This document shows positions 46,242 through 55,266 of a stretch of 64,000 nucleotides of DNA, in pieces (the stretch's first letter is position 1; each line of letters starts with the position of its first letter). Origin of the DNA: Microbacterium paraoxydans. Lineage in GTDB: Bacteria; Actinomycetota; Actinomycetes; Actinomycetales; Microbacteriaceae. Made by a program: the position numbers and the translations under genes. The stretch spans positions 372,001-436,000 of the forward strand of contig NZ_JAGTUK010000001.1 of the NCBI RefSeq assembly GCF_018224615.1, read 5' to 3'. The notes beneath the pieces are model-generated. The model worked only from the letters and a program-made list of their open reading frames with translations. It did no database searches and was not told the origin of the DNA.

Positions 46242-47285
46242 ATGACCCTCACGCACGAGCGCGCCGCAACGGCCTCGCCGCCGCCGCGCCCCCGCACCGA
46301 CGCCGCGCCCGCGTCGTCGTGGCGTCACCGCCTCTCGCGGTTCGACCACCGCGCCTCCCCGTACTTCTACATCTCGCCGTTCTTCCTGCTGTTCGGTCTC
46401 GTCGGCCTGTTCCCGCTGCTCTACACGGTGTGGGTCGCGGTGCACGAGTGGGACCTGCTCAAGGGCGAGGGTGACTTCGTGGGACTCGGCAACTTCGTCG
46501 AGATCCTCGGCGACGGGATGTTCTGGAACTCGATCCGCAACACCCTCAGCATCTTCCTGCTCTCCGCGATCCCCCAGCTGGCGGTCGCACTGCTGATCGC
46601 CTACCTGCTGGACCGCGGGCTGCGTGCACCCACGTTCTGGCGGATGAGCGTGCTGATCCCGTTCGTCGTCACGCCGGTCGCGGTGGCGATCATCTTCTCC
46701 AGCATCTTCAACGAGGCGGACGGCCTGGCCAACAACCTGCTGAACCTGATCGGCATCGCCGACCAGCAGTGGAAGCACGACACGGTGCTCTCGCACATCG
46801 CGATCGCGGTGATGGTGAACTTCCGCTGGACCGGCTACAACGCCCTCATCCTGCTGGCGGCGATGCAGGCCGTGCCACGCGACCTGTACGAGTCCGCCGC
46901 GCTGGACGGCGCCGGCTCGGCACGGCGGTTCTTCTCCATCACGATCCCCACCATCCGCCCGACGCTCATCTTCGTGATCATCACCGCGACGATCGGCGGC
47001 CTGCAGATCTTCGCCGAACCGCGGCTGTTCGACGTCTCGACCGCGGGCGGCATCGGCGGCAGCGACCGGCAGTTCCAGACCACGGTGCTGTTCCTGTGGG
47101 AGCTGGCGTTCTTCCGCCGCAACCTCGGCGAGGCGTCGGCGGTCGCGATCCTGCTGTTCCTGCTGATCGTGGGGATCGGCCTGATCAACTTCCTGATCTC
47201 GCGGCGCATCTCCACCGGCGACGCCCCGAGGAACCGCGCGGCCCGACGCCGCGCCCGCACCACCGCAACGGAGGAGGCACGATGA
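46242..47285 (+). CDS. cebF: CUT1 sugar ABC permease (CebF-like)
   Basis: 347-residue permease with about six helices after a 45-residue polar N-terminus; YFYISPFFLLFGLVGLFPLLYTVWVAV is the usual first helix and YESAALDGAGSARRFFSITIPTIRPTL the EAA coupling loop. It forms a heterodimer with the next gene product. The CUT1 ATPase (MsiK-type) is not encoded here, as usual for actinobacterial sugar importers. The start ATG 46242 has GAGGAAG. Confidence 0.9.
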   Translation: MTLTHERAATASPPPRPRTDAAPASSWRHRLSRFDHRASPYFYISPFFLLFGLVGLFPLLYTVWVAVHEWDLLKGEGDFVGLGNFVEILGDGMFWNSIRNTLSIFLLSAIPQLAVALLIAYLLDRGLRAPTFWRMSVLIPFVVTPVAVAIIFSSIFNEADGLANNLLNLIGIADQQWKHDTVLSHIAIAVMVNFRWTGYNALILLAAMQAVPRDLYESAALDGAGSARRFFSITIPTIRPTLIFVIITATIGGLQIFAEPRLFDVSTAGGIGGSDRQFQTTVLFLWELAFFRRNLGEASAVAILLFLLIVGIGLINFLISRRISTGDAPRNRAARRRARTTATEEAR

Positions 47286-48172
47286 CCGCCACCCAGGCCC
47301 TCAGCGTCCCGGAGCGGATCCGCCGCCGTCGCGGTGCGGCGTCCGGCACGGCAGGCATCGGCAGCCGCCCCGGCTTCCTCACCTACGGACTGCTCACGGC
47401 GTTCGTGCTCGGCAGTGCTTACCCGCTGTGGTGGTCGTTCGTGGTGGCGAGCGGCACGAACGCCACCCGGGGCGAGACACTGCCGCTGGTCCCCGGCGGC
47501 AACTTCCTCGCCAACGCGGCCAAGGTGTTCGACGCGATCCCGTTCTGGCTCGCGCTCGGCAACTCCGTGCTGATCTCCTCGATCATCACGCTGTCGGTCG
47601 TCACGTTCTCCACGCTCGCCGGTTACGCGTTCGCCAAGCTGCGCTTCCGCGGCCGCGACGGCCTCATGGTGTTCGTGATCGCCACCATGGCGATCCCGAC
47701 GCAGCTCGGCATCATCCCGCTGTTCATGCTGATGCGCGAGCTGGGGTGGACCGGCACGATCGGCGCGGTGATCGTGCCCACGCTCGTGACCGCGTTCGGG
47801 GTGTTCTTCATGCGGCAGTACCTGGTGGACGTCATCCCGGACGAGCTGATCGAGGCCGCCCGTATGGACGGCGCCGGGCAGTTCCGCACCTTCCTGACGG
47901 TCGGCGTCCCCGCCGCCCGTCCGGCGATGGCGATCCTCGGGCTGTTCACGTTCATGACGGCATGGACCGACTACCTGTGGCCGCTGATCGTGCTCTCCCC
48001 CCAGAACCCGACCCTGCAGACGGCGCTCAGCCAGCTGCAGTCGGGCTACTACATCGACTACTCGATCGTGCTCGCCGGTGCGGTGCTCGCGACCCTTCCC
48101 CTGCTCGTGCTCTTCGTGGCCGCGGGCCGGCAGCTGGTCAGTGGCATCATGGCGGGCGCGGTGAAAGGATGA
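47282..48172 (+). CDS. cebG: CUT1 sugar ABC permease (CebG-like)
   Basis: 296-residue permease, MalG type, six helices; coupling loop LIEAARMDGAGQFRTFLTVGVPAARPAM and the final helices TDYLWPLIVLSPQNPTLQTALSQL. ATG overlaps the cebF stop (ATGA), with GGAGG upstream. The partner ATPase must come from elsewhere. Confidence 0.9.
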   Translation: MTATQALSVPERIRRRRGAASGTAGIGSRPGFLTYGLLTAFVLGSAYPLWWSFVVASGTNATRGETLPLVPGGNFLANAAKVFDAIPFWLALGNSVLISSIITLSVVTFSTLAGYAFAKLRFRGRDGLMVFVIATMAIPTQLGIIPLFMLMRELGWTGTIGAVIVPTLVTAFGVFFMRQYLVDVIPDELIEAARMDGAGQFRTFLTVGVPAARPAMAILGLFTFMTAWTDYLWPLIVLSPQNPTLQTALSQLQSGYYIDYSIVLAGAVLATLPLLVLFVAAGRQLVSGIMAGAVKG

Positions 48173-48177
48173 CCCCT

Positions 48178-49614
48178 ATGACGCGTGCCTTCCCCTCGGA
48201 CTTCCTCTTCGGCGCGGCGACGGCGGCCTACCAGATCGAGGGCGCCGCCTTCGAGGACGGGCGCACCGCCTCCATCTGGGACGCGTTCTCGCGCGAGCCC
48301 GGTGCCGTGGTCGGCGGCGACAACGGGGACGTGGCGTGCGATCACTACCACCGCTACCCGCAGGACGTGGCGCTCATGCGCGACCTGGGACTGCAGACGT
48401 ACCGGTTCTCCACCTCGTGGGCGCGCGTGCGGCCGGACGGCGGGGCGGTCAACCGGGCGGGCGTGGACTTCTACAGCCGGCTGGTCGACGAGCTGCTCGA
48501 CGCCGACATCCTCCCCTGGCTCACGCTGTACCACTGGGACCTGCCGCAGGCGCTGCAGGAGAACGGGGGCTGGACGAACCGCGACGTCGTCTCGCGCTTC
48601 CTGGAGTACGCGGGCACCGTGCACGACGCGCTGGGCGACCGCGTGAACGTGTGGACCACGCTGAACGAGCCGTGGTGTTCGTCGTTCCTCTCCTATACGG
48701 GCGGCGAGCACGCGCCGGGGCACACCAGCATCGCGGAGGGACTGCTCGCCTCGCACCACCTGCTGCTCGCCCACGGCGCCACGGTGCGCGAGCTGCGCGG
48801 CCGCGACTCGTCGCTCAACCTCGGCATCACGCTCAACCACACCGTGGCCGACCCCGCCGATCCGCAGAACCCGGCCGACGTCGACGCTGCGCGGCGGGTG
48901 GACGGGCAGTTCAACCGCTGGTTCCTCGACCCCATCTACCGCGGCGCCTACCCCGCGGACGTCGTGGAGGACATCCGCGCGGTCGACCCGGAGGCGGTGG
49001 CGCGGTTCGAGGCCGCGGTGCACGACGGCGACCTCGCCACCATCGCGCAGCCGATCGACACGCAGGGCGTGAACTACTACCACGGCGACCTGGTCTCGGG
49101 CACGGCCCCCGCGCCCGCCGACACGCCGGAGGTCGAGGGTCCGGCGACCTCCCGTCCCACGCGCAGCCCGTATCCGTCGAGCGAGGGCATCCACGCGGTC
49201 GAGCGCGGGCTGCCCCGCACGGCGCAGCACTGGGAGGTGCAGCCGGAGGGGCTGACCCGGCTGCTGCGCCGCATCTGGACGGAGTACGCCGAGCCCGCCG
49301 GGACCGTGCTGTACGTGACGGAGAACGGTGCCGCCTACGACGACCAGCCCGTGGTGGAGGACGGCCGCACGCGCGTGCACGACGCCGACCGCACGGAGTT
49401 CCTGCGCCTGCACCTGGAGGCGGTGCTGGATGCGGTCGAGGCCGGGGTGGACGTGCGCGGCTACTTCTACTGGTCGCTGTTCGACAACTTCGAGTGGGCC
49501 TGGGGCTACGACAAGCGGTTCGGCATCGTGCGCGTCGACTACGACACGCAGGAGCGGAGCCTGAAGGACTCGGCGCACGAGTACCGTCGCATCATCGCCG
49601 CCCGCTCGCTCTGA
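48178..49614 (+). CDS. bglC: GH1 beta-glucosidase (BglC-like)
   Basis: 478 residues of GH1 type: N-terminal signature FPSDFLFGAATAAYQIEGA, acid/base Glu164 in TTLNEPW, nucleophile Glu382 in YVTENGAAY and the C-terminal WSLFDNFEWAWGYDKRFGIV. No signal peptide, so it hydrolyses cellobiose in the cytosol. ATG 48178 was chosen because AAAGGA lies eight bases before it; ATG 48169 overlapping the cebG stop is the alternative. Confidence 0.93.
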   Translation: MTRAFPSDFLFGAATAAYQIEGAAFEDGRTASIWDAFSREPGAVVGGDNGDVACDHYHRYPQDVALMRDLGLQTYRFSTSWARVRPDGGAVNRAGVDFYSRLVDELLDADILPWLTLYHWDLPQALQENGGWTNRDVVSRFLEYAGTVHDALGDRVNVWTTLNEPWCSSFLSYTGGEHAPGHTSIAEGLLASHHLLLAHGATVRELRGRDSSLNLGITLNHTVADPADPQNPADVDAARRVDGQFNRWFLDPIYRGAYPADVVEDIRAVDPEAVARFEAAVHDGDLATIAQPIDTQGVNYYHGDLVSGTAPAPADTPEVEGPATSRPTRSPYPSSEGIHAVERGLPRTAQHWEVQPEGLTRLLRRIWTEYAEPAGTVLYVTENGAAYDDQPVVEDGRTRVHDADRTEFLRLHLEAVLDAVEAGVDVRGYFYWSLFDNFEWAWGYDKRFGIVRVDYDTQERSLKDSAHEYRRIIAARSL

Positions 49615-49623
49615 GCTCGTGTG

Positions 49624-49641
49624 CGCCCCGGGCCCGGGGCG
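49624..49641 (+). terminator. Palindrome after the GH1 gene, possible terminator
   Basis: CGCCCCGGGCCCGGGGCG, an 18-base perfect palindrome ten bases after the bglC stop. It lacks a U-tract. It may separate the ceb structural genes from the regulator gene. Confidence 0.5.
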
Positions 49642-49714
49642 AGGACTCGACCGTTCGCGCGTACCGGAACGCGTCGGCGGGCGGCCGGGGTGCCGTGTGG
49701 ATGACAATAGGGCC

Positions 49715-49735
49715 ATGGAAGAGAGCGTGCGGTGA
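49715..49735 (+). CDS. Six-codon leaderless leader ORF before cebR (tentative)
   Basis: ATG-GAA-GAG-AGC-GTG-CGG-TGA; the TGA shares its A with the ATG of cebR (TGATG). GACAAT lies six bases before the ATG and may be the -10 of a leaderless transcript. GAAGAGAG inside it may serve cebR as ribosome site, so it could be only a leader. Confidence 0.3.
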   Translation: MEESVR

Positions 49736-50730
49736 TGACGCCCAGGGCGACCATCGAGGAGGTCGCGGCGGCGGCGGGGGTCTCGCGGTCGACCGTGTCA
49801 CGGGTCGTGAACGGATCGACGGCGGTGAGCCCGGAGGCGCTCGCGGCGGTGCGCGCGGCGATCGACGAGCTCAGCTACGTGCCCAACCGGGCGGCGCGTT
49901 CCCTGGCGTCGCGGCAGACGCACGCGATCGCGCTGATCGTGCCGGAGGACACCACGCGGTTCTTCGGCGACCCGTTCTTCGCGGCCATCGTCGCGGGCAT
50001 CACGGGGGCGCTCGGCAGCTCGGACTACCTGCTCAACCTGCTCATCGCGAGCGATGATCCCGGCGACAAGATGACGAGCTTCGTGCGCAACGGCGGCGTC
50101 GACGGTGCGCTCATCGTGTCGCACCACGCGAGCGACGCCTTCGTGGATCGCATCGCCGACGCCGTGCCCGTGGTGTTCGGCGGGCGGCCGGTGCGCCGCA
50201 GCGCGGGCGACTACGTGGTGGACGTCGACAACGTGGCCGGGGCGCGCGTGGGCACGCAGCACCTCATCGACATCGGGCGCACCCGCATCGCGACCATCTC
50301 CGGCCCGCTGTCGATGATCTCCTCGACCGACCGCGTGCAGGGTTTCCGCGCCGCGCTCGCGGAGGCCGGGCTCACGCCGTTCGGCGAGGAGGAGGGCGAC
50401 TACAGCGAGGCGAGCGGGGCCGAGGCGGCGCGACGCCTGCTGGCGGCCGGTCGGCCCGATGCGATCTTCGTGGCGAGCGACCTGATGGCGCGCGGTGCCC
50501 TGACGGCGTTGCGCGCGGCGGGCGTGCGGGTGCCGGACGACATCGCGCTGGTCGGCTTCGACGACTCCTCGGTGGCGGTCAGCACGGATCCGCAGCTGAC
50601 CACCGTGCGGCAGCCGATGTACGCGCAGGGCGAGTCGATGGCGCGCGTGCTGCTGTCGCGGCTGGCGGGGGAGGACCCGCCGCAGACCACGATCCTGCCG
50701 ACCGAGCTCGTGGTGCGCGGCTCGGCCTGA
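49735..50730 (+). CDS. cebR: LacI family repressor, probable CebR
   Basis: 331 residues. N-terminal helix-turn-helix (ATIEEVAAAAGVSRSTVSRVVNGSTAVSPEALAAVRAAIDEL, about 4-45) with the hinge YVPNRAARSLASRQTHAIALIVPE, then the sugar-binding domain (AIFVASDLMARGALTALRAAGVRVPDDIALVGFDDSSVA). CebR represses the cebEFG-bglC operon and is released by cellobiose in Streptomyces. Here it follows bglC on the same strand; the two TGGGAGCGCTCCCA sites upstream of cebE are its likely targets. ATG 49735 was preferred over GTG 49732. Confidence 0.9.
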   Translation: MTPRATIEEVAAAAGVSRSTVSRVVNGSTAVSPEALAAVRAAIDELSYVPNRAARSLASRQTHAIALIVPEDTTRFFGDPFFAAIVAGITGALGSSDYLLNLLIASDDPGDKMTSFVRNGGVDGALIVSHHASDAFVDRIADAVPVVFGGRPVRRSAGDYVVDVDNVAGARVGTQHLIDIGRTRIATISGPLSMISSTDRVQGFRAALAEAGLTPFGEEEGDYSEASGAEAARRLLAAGRPDAIFVASDLMARGALTALRAAGVRVPDDIALVGFDDSSVAVSTDPQLTTVRQPMYAQGESMARVLLSRLAGEDPPQTTILPTELVVRGSA

Positions 50731-50734
50731 CGCG

Positions 50735-50785
50735 CGCACGGGTGCGGCCCTGACGCCCCCTCATGGCCAGGGAAGCACCCGTGCG
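50735..50785 (+). terminator. Long inverted repeat after cebR
   Basis: Arms CGCACGGGTGC and GCACCCGTGCG separated by 29 bases, inside which GGCC and CCCTG/CAGGG stretches can pair further. Begins five bases after the cebR stop; a likely terminator. Confidence 0.6.
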
Positions 50786-50820
50786 TCGGGTGATGGGCGA
50801 ACCCACACGAACGCATGAAC

Positions 50821-50834
50821 TGAACAGGCGTTCA
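50821..50834. promoter_or_regulatory. Candidate operator of the following TetR gene
   Basis: TGAACAGGCGTTCA (arms of five, spacer four), 58 bases before the TetR start codon. This size and symmetry are usual for TetR sites; autoregulation is inferred. Confidence 0.55.
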
Positions 50835-50892
50835 ACGTACACGCTACACGGCGCGGCGATATTCTGGTTAGCCCCCGGGAGGTGGTCGCCGC

Positions 50893-51567
50893 ATGGCCCG
50901 AACCGACGAGCAGAACCGCCAGGCCCGCGAACGCGCCCGAGAGAACATCCTCCAGGCGGCGATCGCGGTCTTCAGCGAGCGTGGCGTGGCGGGTGCCAGC
51001 ATCGCCGAGATCACCTCGCGCGCCGGCGTCGCGCAGGGTCTCGTCAACTACCACTTCGGCGGGAAGGACCAACTGGTCGCCGCCGTGATCGACCGCTGGT
51101 TCGAGACCGTCCTCGAGCTCGCGCGCGTGGACGGCACTCCCGACGAGATGCTGGCCGCGATCATCGACGGCGCCCTCATGGCCACCGCTTTCGCGATGCC
51201 GCTGCAGCGCGCCGTGCTGGCGATGCAGCAGCAGCCGTCCACCCACCGCCTGTTCGCCGAGTCGGAGCAGCGTCACGCCGACGCCGCGACCGCGGCCGAG
51301 GATGCCGTGCGCGACGTGTTCCGCGCGCGCGGCGCCGAAGACCCCGGGCTCGAAGAGGTCATGCTCCGCAGCACGCTCGAGGGCGTGTTCGTGAAGTACT
51401 GCGTCTACGGCGACACCTACCCGCTGGAGGAGGCGCGGCGGTGGCTGCACCGGAGGTACGGGCTGCCCGAGCCCGCACAACCGATGCCGCTCGACGTGCC
51501 GGCGCCCACGGGGGAGCCGCGGCCACGCGCCACCGCGGCCCTGCGCCCCGCGGAGGCATCCGACTGA
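50893..51567 (+). CDS. TetR/AcrR family transcriptional regulator
   Basis: 224 residues: helix-turn-helix at about 17-60 (ARENILQAAIAVFSERGVAGASIAEITSRAGVAQGLVNYHFGGKDQL), a helical ligand domain and a polar Pro-rich tail (PLDVPAPTGEPRPRATAALRP). GGGAGG precedes the ATG. No divergent or following target gene on the same strand; probably controls itself and a distant gene. Convergent with the GntR gene, 22 bases apart. Confidence 0.9.
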   Translation: MARTDEQNRQARERARENILQAAIAVFSERGVAGASIAEITSRAGVAQGLVNYHFGGKDQLVAAVIDRWFETVLELARVDGTPDEMLAAIIDGALMATAFAMPLQRAVLAMQQQPSTHRLFAESEQRHADAATAAEDAVRDVFRARGAEDPGLEEVMLRSTLEGVFVKYCVYGDTYPLEEARRWLHRRYGLPEPAQPMPLDVPAPTGEPRPRATAALRPAEASD

Positions 51568-51589
51568 TCGTGCGGCTCGGGCGTCGCGG

Positions 51590-52246
51590 TCAGTCGAGGT
51601 GCATGCGCCCGAACGCGCCCAGCACCACCCGTTCGGACTGCACCAGGTAGCGCTCCAGCTCGGCGGCCCCCGCCTCCGCGCCGCGGCTCAGGAAGGTGTC
51701 GAGCACGGCGCGGTTCTTGCGCACGAACGGCTCGTGCAGCGCCCGCGGGTCATCGATCTTCAGGAACGCCAGGCGCAGTTCGGCCGCGACGTTGCGGTAC
51801 GTGCGGGCCAGGCGCGGGCTGTCGGCGAGGTCGACCAGCGCCACGTGGAACGCCATGTTGGCGCTGCCCACCGTGCGCCACGCGGCCGCATCGTCGCGCG
51901 CGACACCGGCCACGGCGGCCTCGGCCGACGCGACCGCTTCCCTCATGCGCTGCACCGCGGGGTGCTCCGGTTCGGACTGGCGCAGGGCCGTGCACTCGAT
52001 GACGCGGCGGGCGCGGTAGATGTCGATCACGTCGGCGATCGACGGCGATGCCACGGAGACGCCGCGGTGCGGCACGTGCTCCACCAGGCCCTGCTCCGCG
52101 AGCACGCGGAACGCCTCGCGGAGGGTGTTCCGCGACACCTCGAAGTGGTCGGCCAGCGCGGATTCGGACAGGCGGGAGCCGGGGGCGAAGTCGCCGTCGA
52201 TGATGCGCTGACGGAGCACGTCGGCGAGCGGGCCCTGCGGGTTCAT
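51590..52246 (-). CDS. GntR (FadR subfamily) regulator of the oxoproline operon
   Basis: 218 residues: winged helix GPLADVLRQRIIDGDFAPGSRLSESALADHFEVSRNTLREAFRVLAEQGLVEHVPHRGVSVASP (about 4-68) and an all-helical FCD effector domain with the metal-binding His/Asp set (NMAFHVALVDLADSPRL). ATG 52246 follows TACGAT by six bases (leaderless). It is divergent from the Nramp-like gene; the palindrome at 52341-52355 is a typical FadR-type operator. The ligand may be 5-oxoproline or glutamate-like. Confidence 0.88.
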   Translation of the reverse strand: MNPQGPLADVLRQRIIDGDFAPGSRLSESALADHFEVSRNTLREAFRVLAEQGLVEHVPHRGVSVASPSIADVIDIYRARRVIECTALRQSEPEHPAVQRMREAVASAEAAVAGVARDDAAAWRTVGSANMAFHVALVDLADSPRLARTYRNVAAELRLAFLKIDDPRALHEPFVRKNRAVLDTFLSRGAEAGAAELERYLVQSERVVLGAFGRMHLD

Positions 52247-52340
52247 GCCTTCATCGTAGGTGCGGGGCGGGCGGCGGCCGTGGATCGGGGGGCCGCAGGA
52301 ATCACACGACGGCAATCGTGCTGTAGCACGACGGAAACAT

Positions 52341-52355
52341 GATTGTTGAACAATC
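52341..52355. promoter_or_regulatory. GntR operator before the oxoproline operon
   Basis: GATTGTTGAACAATC, a 7-1-7 palindrome with the TTGT...ACAA core common to FadR-type GntR proteins. A possible -10 TACACT lies at 52371-52376 and the palindrome overlaps a TTGAAC -35-like box (19-base spacing), so binding should block the operon. Confidence 0.75.
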
Positions 52356-52417
52356 GAGCCCTGTCCGTTCTACACTGGGGGTCACCCGACACCCACCAAC
52401 GACGATGGGACCCCCCT

Positions 52418-53695
52418 ATGTCCGAGCAGTCCACCGCCTCCCTCTCCCCCGAGGACGAAGCCCGCGCCGCCCACGCGAAGAAGCGCGCCGGGCGCAGCGC
52501 CGTCATCGGCGCCATCTTCCTTATGGCCACGAGCGCCATCGGCCCCGGCTTCATCACGCAGACGGCCACGTTCACGGCGCAGATGGGGGCCGCGTTCGCC
52601 TTCGCCATCCTGGTGTCGATCCTGGTCGATATCGCCGTGCAGCTGAACATCTGGCGCATGATCACCTCCTCCGGCAAGCGCGCCGGCGAGCTCGCCAACA
52701 GCGCCATCCCCTTCTCCGGCCACGTGATCGCCGTGCTCGTGGTGATCGGCGGCCTGGCGTTCAACATCGGCAACATCGCCGGTGGCGGCCTCGGCCTCAA
52801 CGCGCTGCTCGGCATCGACGCCAAGCTCGGCGGCGCCCTCACCGCGGCGCTCGCCATCATCATCTTCCTGGTGAAGAAGGCCGGCAAGGTGATGGACGTC
52901 GTGCTCATCATCCTCGGCGTCGGCATGATCGTGATGACGCTCGTGGTCGCCCTGATCGCACAGCCGCCCATCGGCGACGCACTGCGGCAGACGTTCGTGC
53001 CCGACCAGCTCAACTTCGCCACCATCACCACGATCGTCGGCGGCACCGTCGGCGGCTACATCACCTACTCGGGCGCCCACCGCTACCTCGACTCCGGTCA
53101 CGTCGGTCCCCAGTACGCCAAGCCCGTGATGCGCGCCGCGACCAACGGCATCCTCGTCACCGGCATCATGCGGTACGTGCTGTTCCTCGCCATCCTCGGC
53201 GTCGTGGCCTCCGGCGTCGCGCTCGACCTCTCCTCGCAGGCCGCGAACCCGGCCGGCCAGGCGTTCGGCGCCGTGCTCGGCGACGCCGGACTGCGCATCT
53301 TCGGCGCGATCTTCTGGGCCGCCGCGATCAGCTCGGTCATCGGTGCGGCCTACACCTCGGCCACGTTCCTGTCGACCTTCACGGCGAAGCTCCGCGGCGG
53401 CTGGCCGCTGCAGCTCGCCACGGTCGCGTTCATCGTCGTGTCCCTCGCGGTGTACCTCTCGATCGGCACCGCCCCGGCCGCGATCCTCGTGTTCGTCGGC
53501 GGCTTCAACGGCCTCATCCTGCCGATCGGCCTCACGGTGTTCATGTACATCGGCTGGTTCCGCCGCGACCTGCTCGGCGACCGGAAGTACCCGATGTGGC
53601 TGCTGATCGCCGGTACCGTCGTGACCGCCCTCACCTGGTACATGGGCGCCGTGTCGATCGGCCCCATCTTCGCCTTCCTCGGAATCGGAGCGTGA
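52418..53695 (+). CDS. Nramp-superfamily transporter without metal-site residues (YcsG-like)
   Basis: 425 residues, about eleven helices in the LeuT/Nramp fold. In metal transporters helix 1 has DPGN and helix 6 MPH; here the matching stretches read [10 protein letters not shown] and [16 protein letters not shown], so Asp, Asn, Met and His are all replaced. It is therefore unlikely to carry divalent metals; position in the operon points to 5-oxoproline or a related acid. In B. subtilis the Nramp-like ycsG also accompanies pxpA and kipIA. ATG 52418 was chosen for its fit to family N-termini; the ribosome site is weak. Confidence 0.83.
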   Translation: MSEQSTASLSPEDEARAAHAKKRAGRSAVIGAIFLMATSAIGPGFITQTATFTAQMGAAFAFAILVSILVDIAVQLNIWRMITSSGKRAGELANSAIPFSGHVIAVLVVIGGLAFNIGNIAGGGLGLNALLGIDAKLGGALTAALAIIIFLVKKAGKVMDVVLIILGVGMIVMTLVVALIAQPPIGDALRQTFVPDQLNFATITTIVGGTVGGYITYSGAHRYLDSGHVGPQYAKPVMRAATNGILVTGIMRYVLFLAILGVVASGVALDLSSQAANPAGQAFGAVLGDAGLRIFGAIFWAAAISSVIGAAYTSATFLSTFTAKLRGGWPLQLATVAFIVVSLAVYLSIGTAPAAILVFVGGFNGLILPIGLTVFMYIGWFRRDLLGDRKYPMWLLIAGTVVTALTWYMGAVSIGPIFAFLGIGA

Positions 53696-53699
53696 CGAC

Positions 53700-54464
53700 A
53701 TGGCCACCATCGACCTGAACTCGGACCTCGGCGAGAACGTCCCCGACCGGATCGTCAGCGACGACGCGAGCATGCTGCGCATCGTCACGAGCGCGAACGT
53801 GTCGTGCGGGTTCCACGCCGGGAGCCCGGAGGGCATCCGGGAGACCCTCGCGGCGGCCGTCGCGGGCGGCGTCGTGATCGGCGCCCACCCCGGCTACCGC
53901 GACTACGAGAACTTCGGCCGCACGAAGGTCGACATCGACTCCGCGACGCTCCAGGCCCACGTCGAGTACCAGCTCGGCGCGCTCCTCGGGCTCGCGGCGG
54001 CAGTGGGCGGACGGGTCTCCTACGTCAAGCCCCACGGCGCGCTCTACAACACCATCGCGCGCGACGAGCGGCAGTCGAAGGACGTGGTCGCGGCGATCCG
54101 CGCGGTCGATCCCTCGCTCGTACTGCTGGGGCTCGCGGGCGGCGTGGTGCTCGACGTGGCGCAGAAGGCCGGGCTCGCGGTGGCCGCGGAGGCCTTCGCC
54201 GACCGGGCCTACCAGCCGGACGGACAGCTGGTGTCGCGCACCGAGGAGGGCGCCGTGCTGCACGACCCCACCGCGGTCGCCGAACGCATGGTGCGGCTGG
54301 CCGCCGACGGCGTGATCCGGGCGATCGACGGCACCGACGTCGCGGTGTCCGCGCAGTCCATCTGCGTGCACGGCGACAGCCCCGGCTCGGTCGCGATGGC
54401 CGCGGAGACCCGGCGGCTGCTGCAGACCGAGGGCATCACGATCGCCCCGTTCGCGGGAGCCTGA
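53700..54464 (+). CDS. pxpA: PxpA, LamB/YcsF family 5-oxoprolinase subunit
   Basis: 254 residues, typical length. [43 protein letters not shown] is the family signature, with [26 protein letters not shown] and [18 protein letters not shown] following. With PxpB and PxpC it performs ATP-dependent opening of 5-oxoproline to glutamate. It begins four bases after the transporter stop. Confidence 0.95.
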   Translation: MATIDLNSDLGENVPDRIVSDDASMLRIVTSANVSCGFHAGSPEGIRETLAAAVAGGVVIGAHPGYRDYENFGRTKVDIDSATLQAHVEYQLGALLGLAAAVGGRVSYVKPHGALYNTIARDERQSKDVVAAIRAVDPSLVLLGLAGGVVLDVAQKAGLAVAAEAFADRAYQPDGQLVSRTEEGAVLHDPTAVAERMVRLAADGVIRAIDGTDVAVSAQSICVHGDSPGSVAMAAETRRLLQTEGITIAPFAGA

Positions 54465-54465
54465 C

Positions 54466-55266
54466 ATGCCCGTGCTCGCCACCCCCGATCAGCTCGCCGC
54501 CGCCCGCGCCGCCCGCGCCGCGCACCGGGCGGGACACTCCGCCCCCACGAGCGGCGTGGCCCCCGGGCTGACGCAGGCGAACCTGATCGCCGTGCCCGCC
54601 GACTGGGCGTTCGAGACGCTGCTGTACGCGCAGCGCAACCCCAAACCGTGCCCCGTGCTGGAGGTCATCGAGCAGGGCGAGGTCGAGTCGCGGCTCGCGC
54701 CGGGCAGCGACATCCGCACCGACATCGGCCGCTACCGCATCTGGCGCGACGGCGAGCTGGTGGAGGAGACCACCGACGCGACAGCGGCGTGGGCCGAGCA
54801 GCCCGACCTCGTGGCGTTCCTGATCGGGTGCAGCTTCACGTTCGAGACCGGGCTGGTCGAGGCGGGCATCCCGATCCGCCACCAGGAACTCGGCCGGAAC
54901 GTGCCGATGTACCGCACGGCCGTGGACTGCACGCCCGCCGGACGACTGCGCGGTGAGATGGTCGTGTCGATGCGGCCCATCCCCGCCGACCGCGTGGCCG
55001 ACGCCGTGCAGATCTCCGGTCGCACGCCCGCCGTGCACGGTGCCCCCGTGCACATCGGCGACCCCGGCTCGCTCGGCATCGCCGACCTGATGACCCCGGA
55101 CTTCGGCGACGCCCCCGAGGTGCGGGACGGCGAGGTGCCCGTGTTCTGGGCGTGCGGCGTGACCCCCCAGGCGGCAATCATGGCGTCGAAGCCGCCGTTC
55201 GCGGTGACCCACGCCCCTGGCTACATGTTCGTGACCGACGTGCCGGATGCGGAGTACCGGGTCTGA
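54466..55266 (+). CDS. DUF1445 putative hydro-lyase / D-glutamate cyclase-like (YcsI)
   Basis: 266 residues. Family motifs: [92 protein letters not shown] and [33 protein letters not shown]. The mammalian homologue turns D-glutamate into 5-oxo-D-proline, which would feed the oxoprolinase of this operon. It begins one base after pxpA; its stop shares one base with the next start. Confidence 0.92.
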   Translation: MPVLATPDQLAAARAARAAHRAGHSAPTSGVAPGLTQANLIAVPADWAFETLLYAQRNPKPCPVLEVIEQGEVESRLAPGSDIRTDIGRYRIWRDGELVEETTDATAAWAEQPDLVAFLIGCSFTFETGLVEAGIPIRHQELGRNVPMYRTAVDCTPAGRLRGEMVVSMRPIPADRVADAVQISGRTPAVHGAPVHIGDPGSLGIADLMTPDFGDAPEVRDGEVPVFWACGVTPQAAIMASKPPFAVTHAPGYMFVTDVPDAEYRV

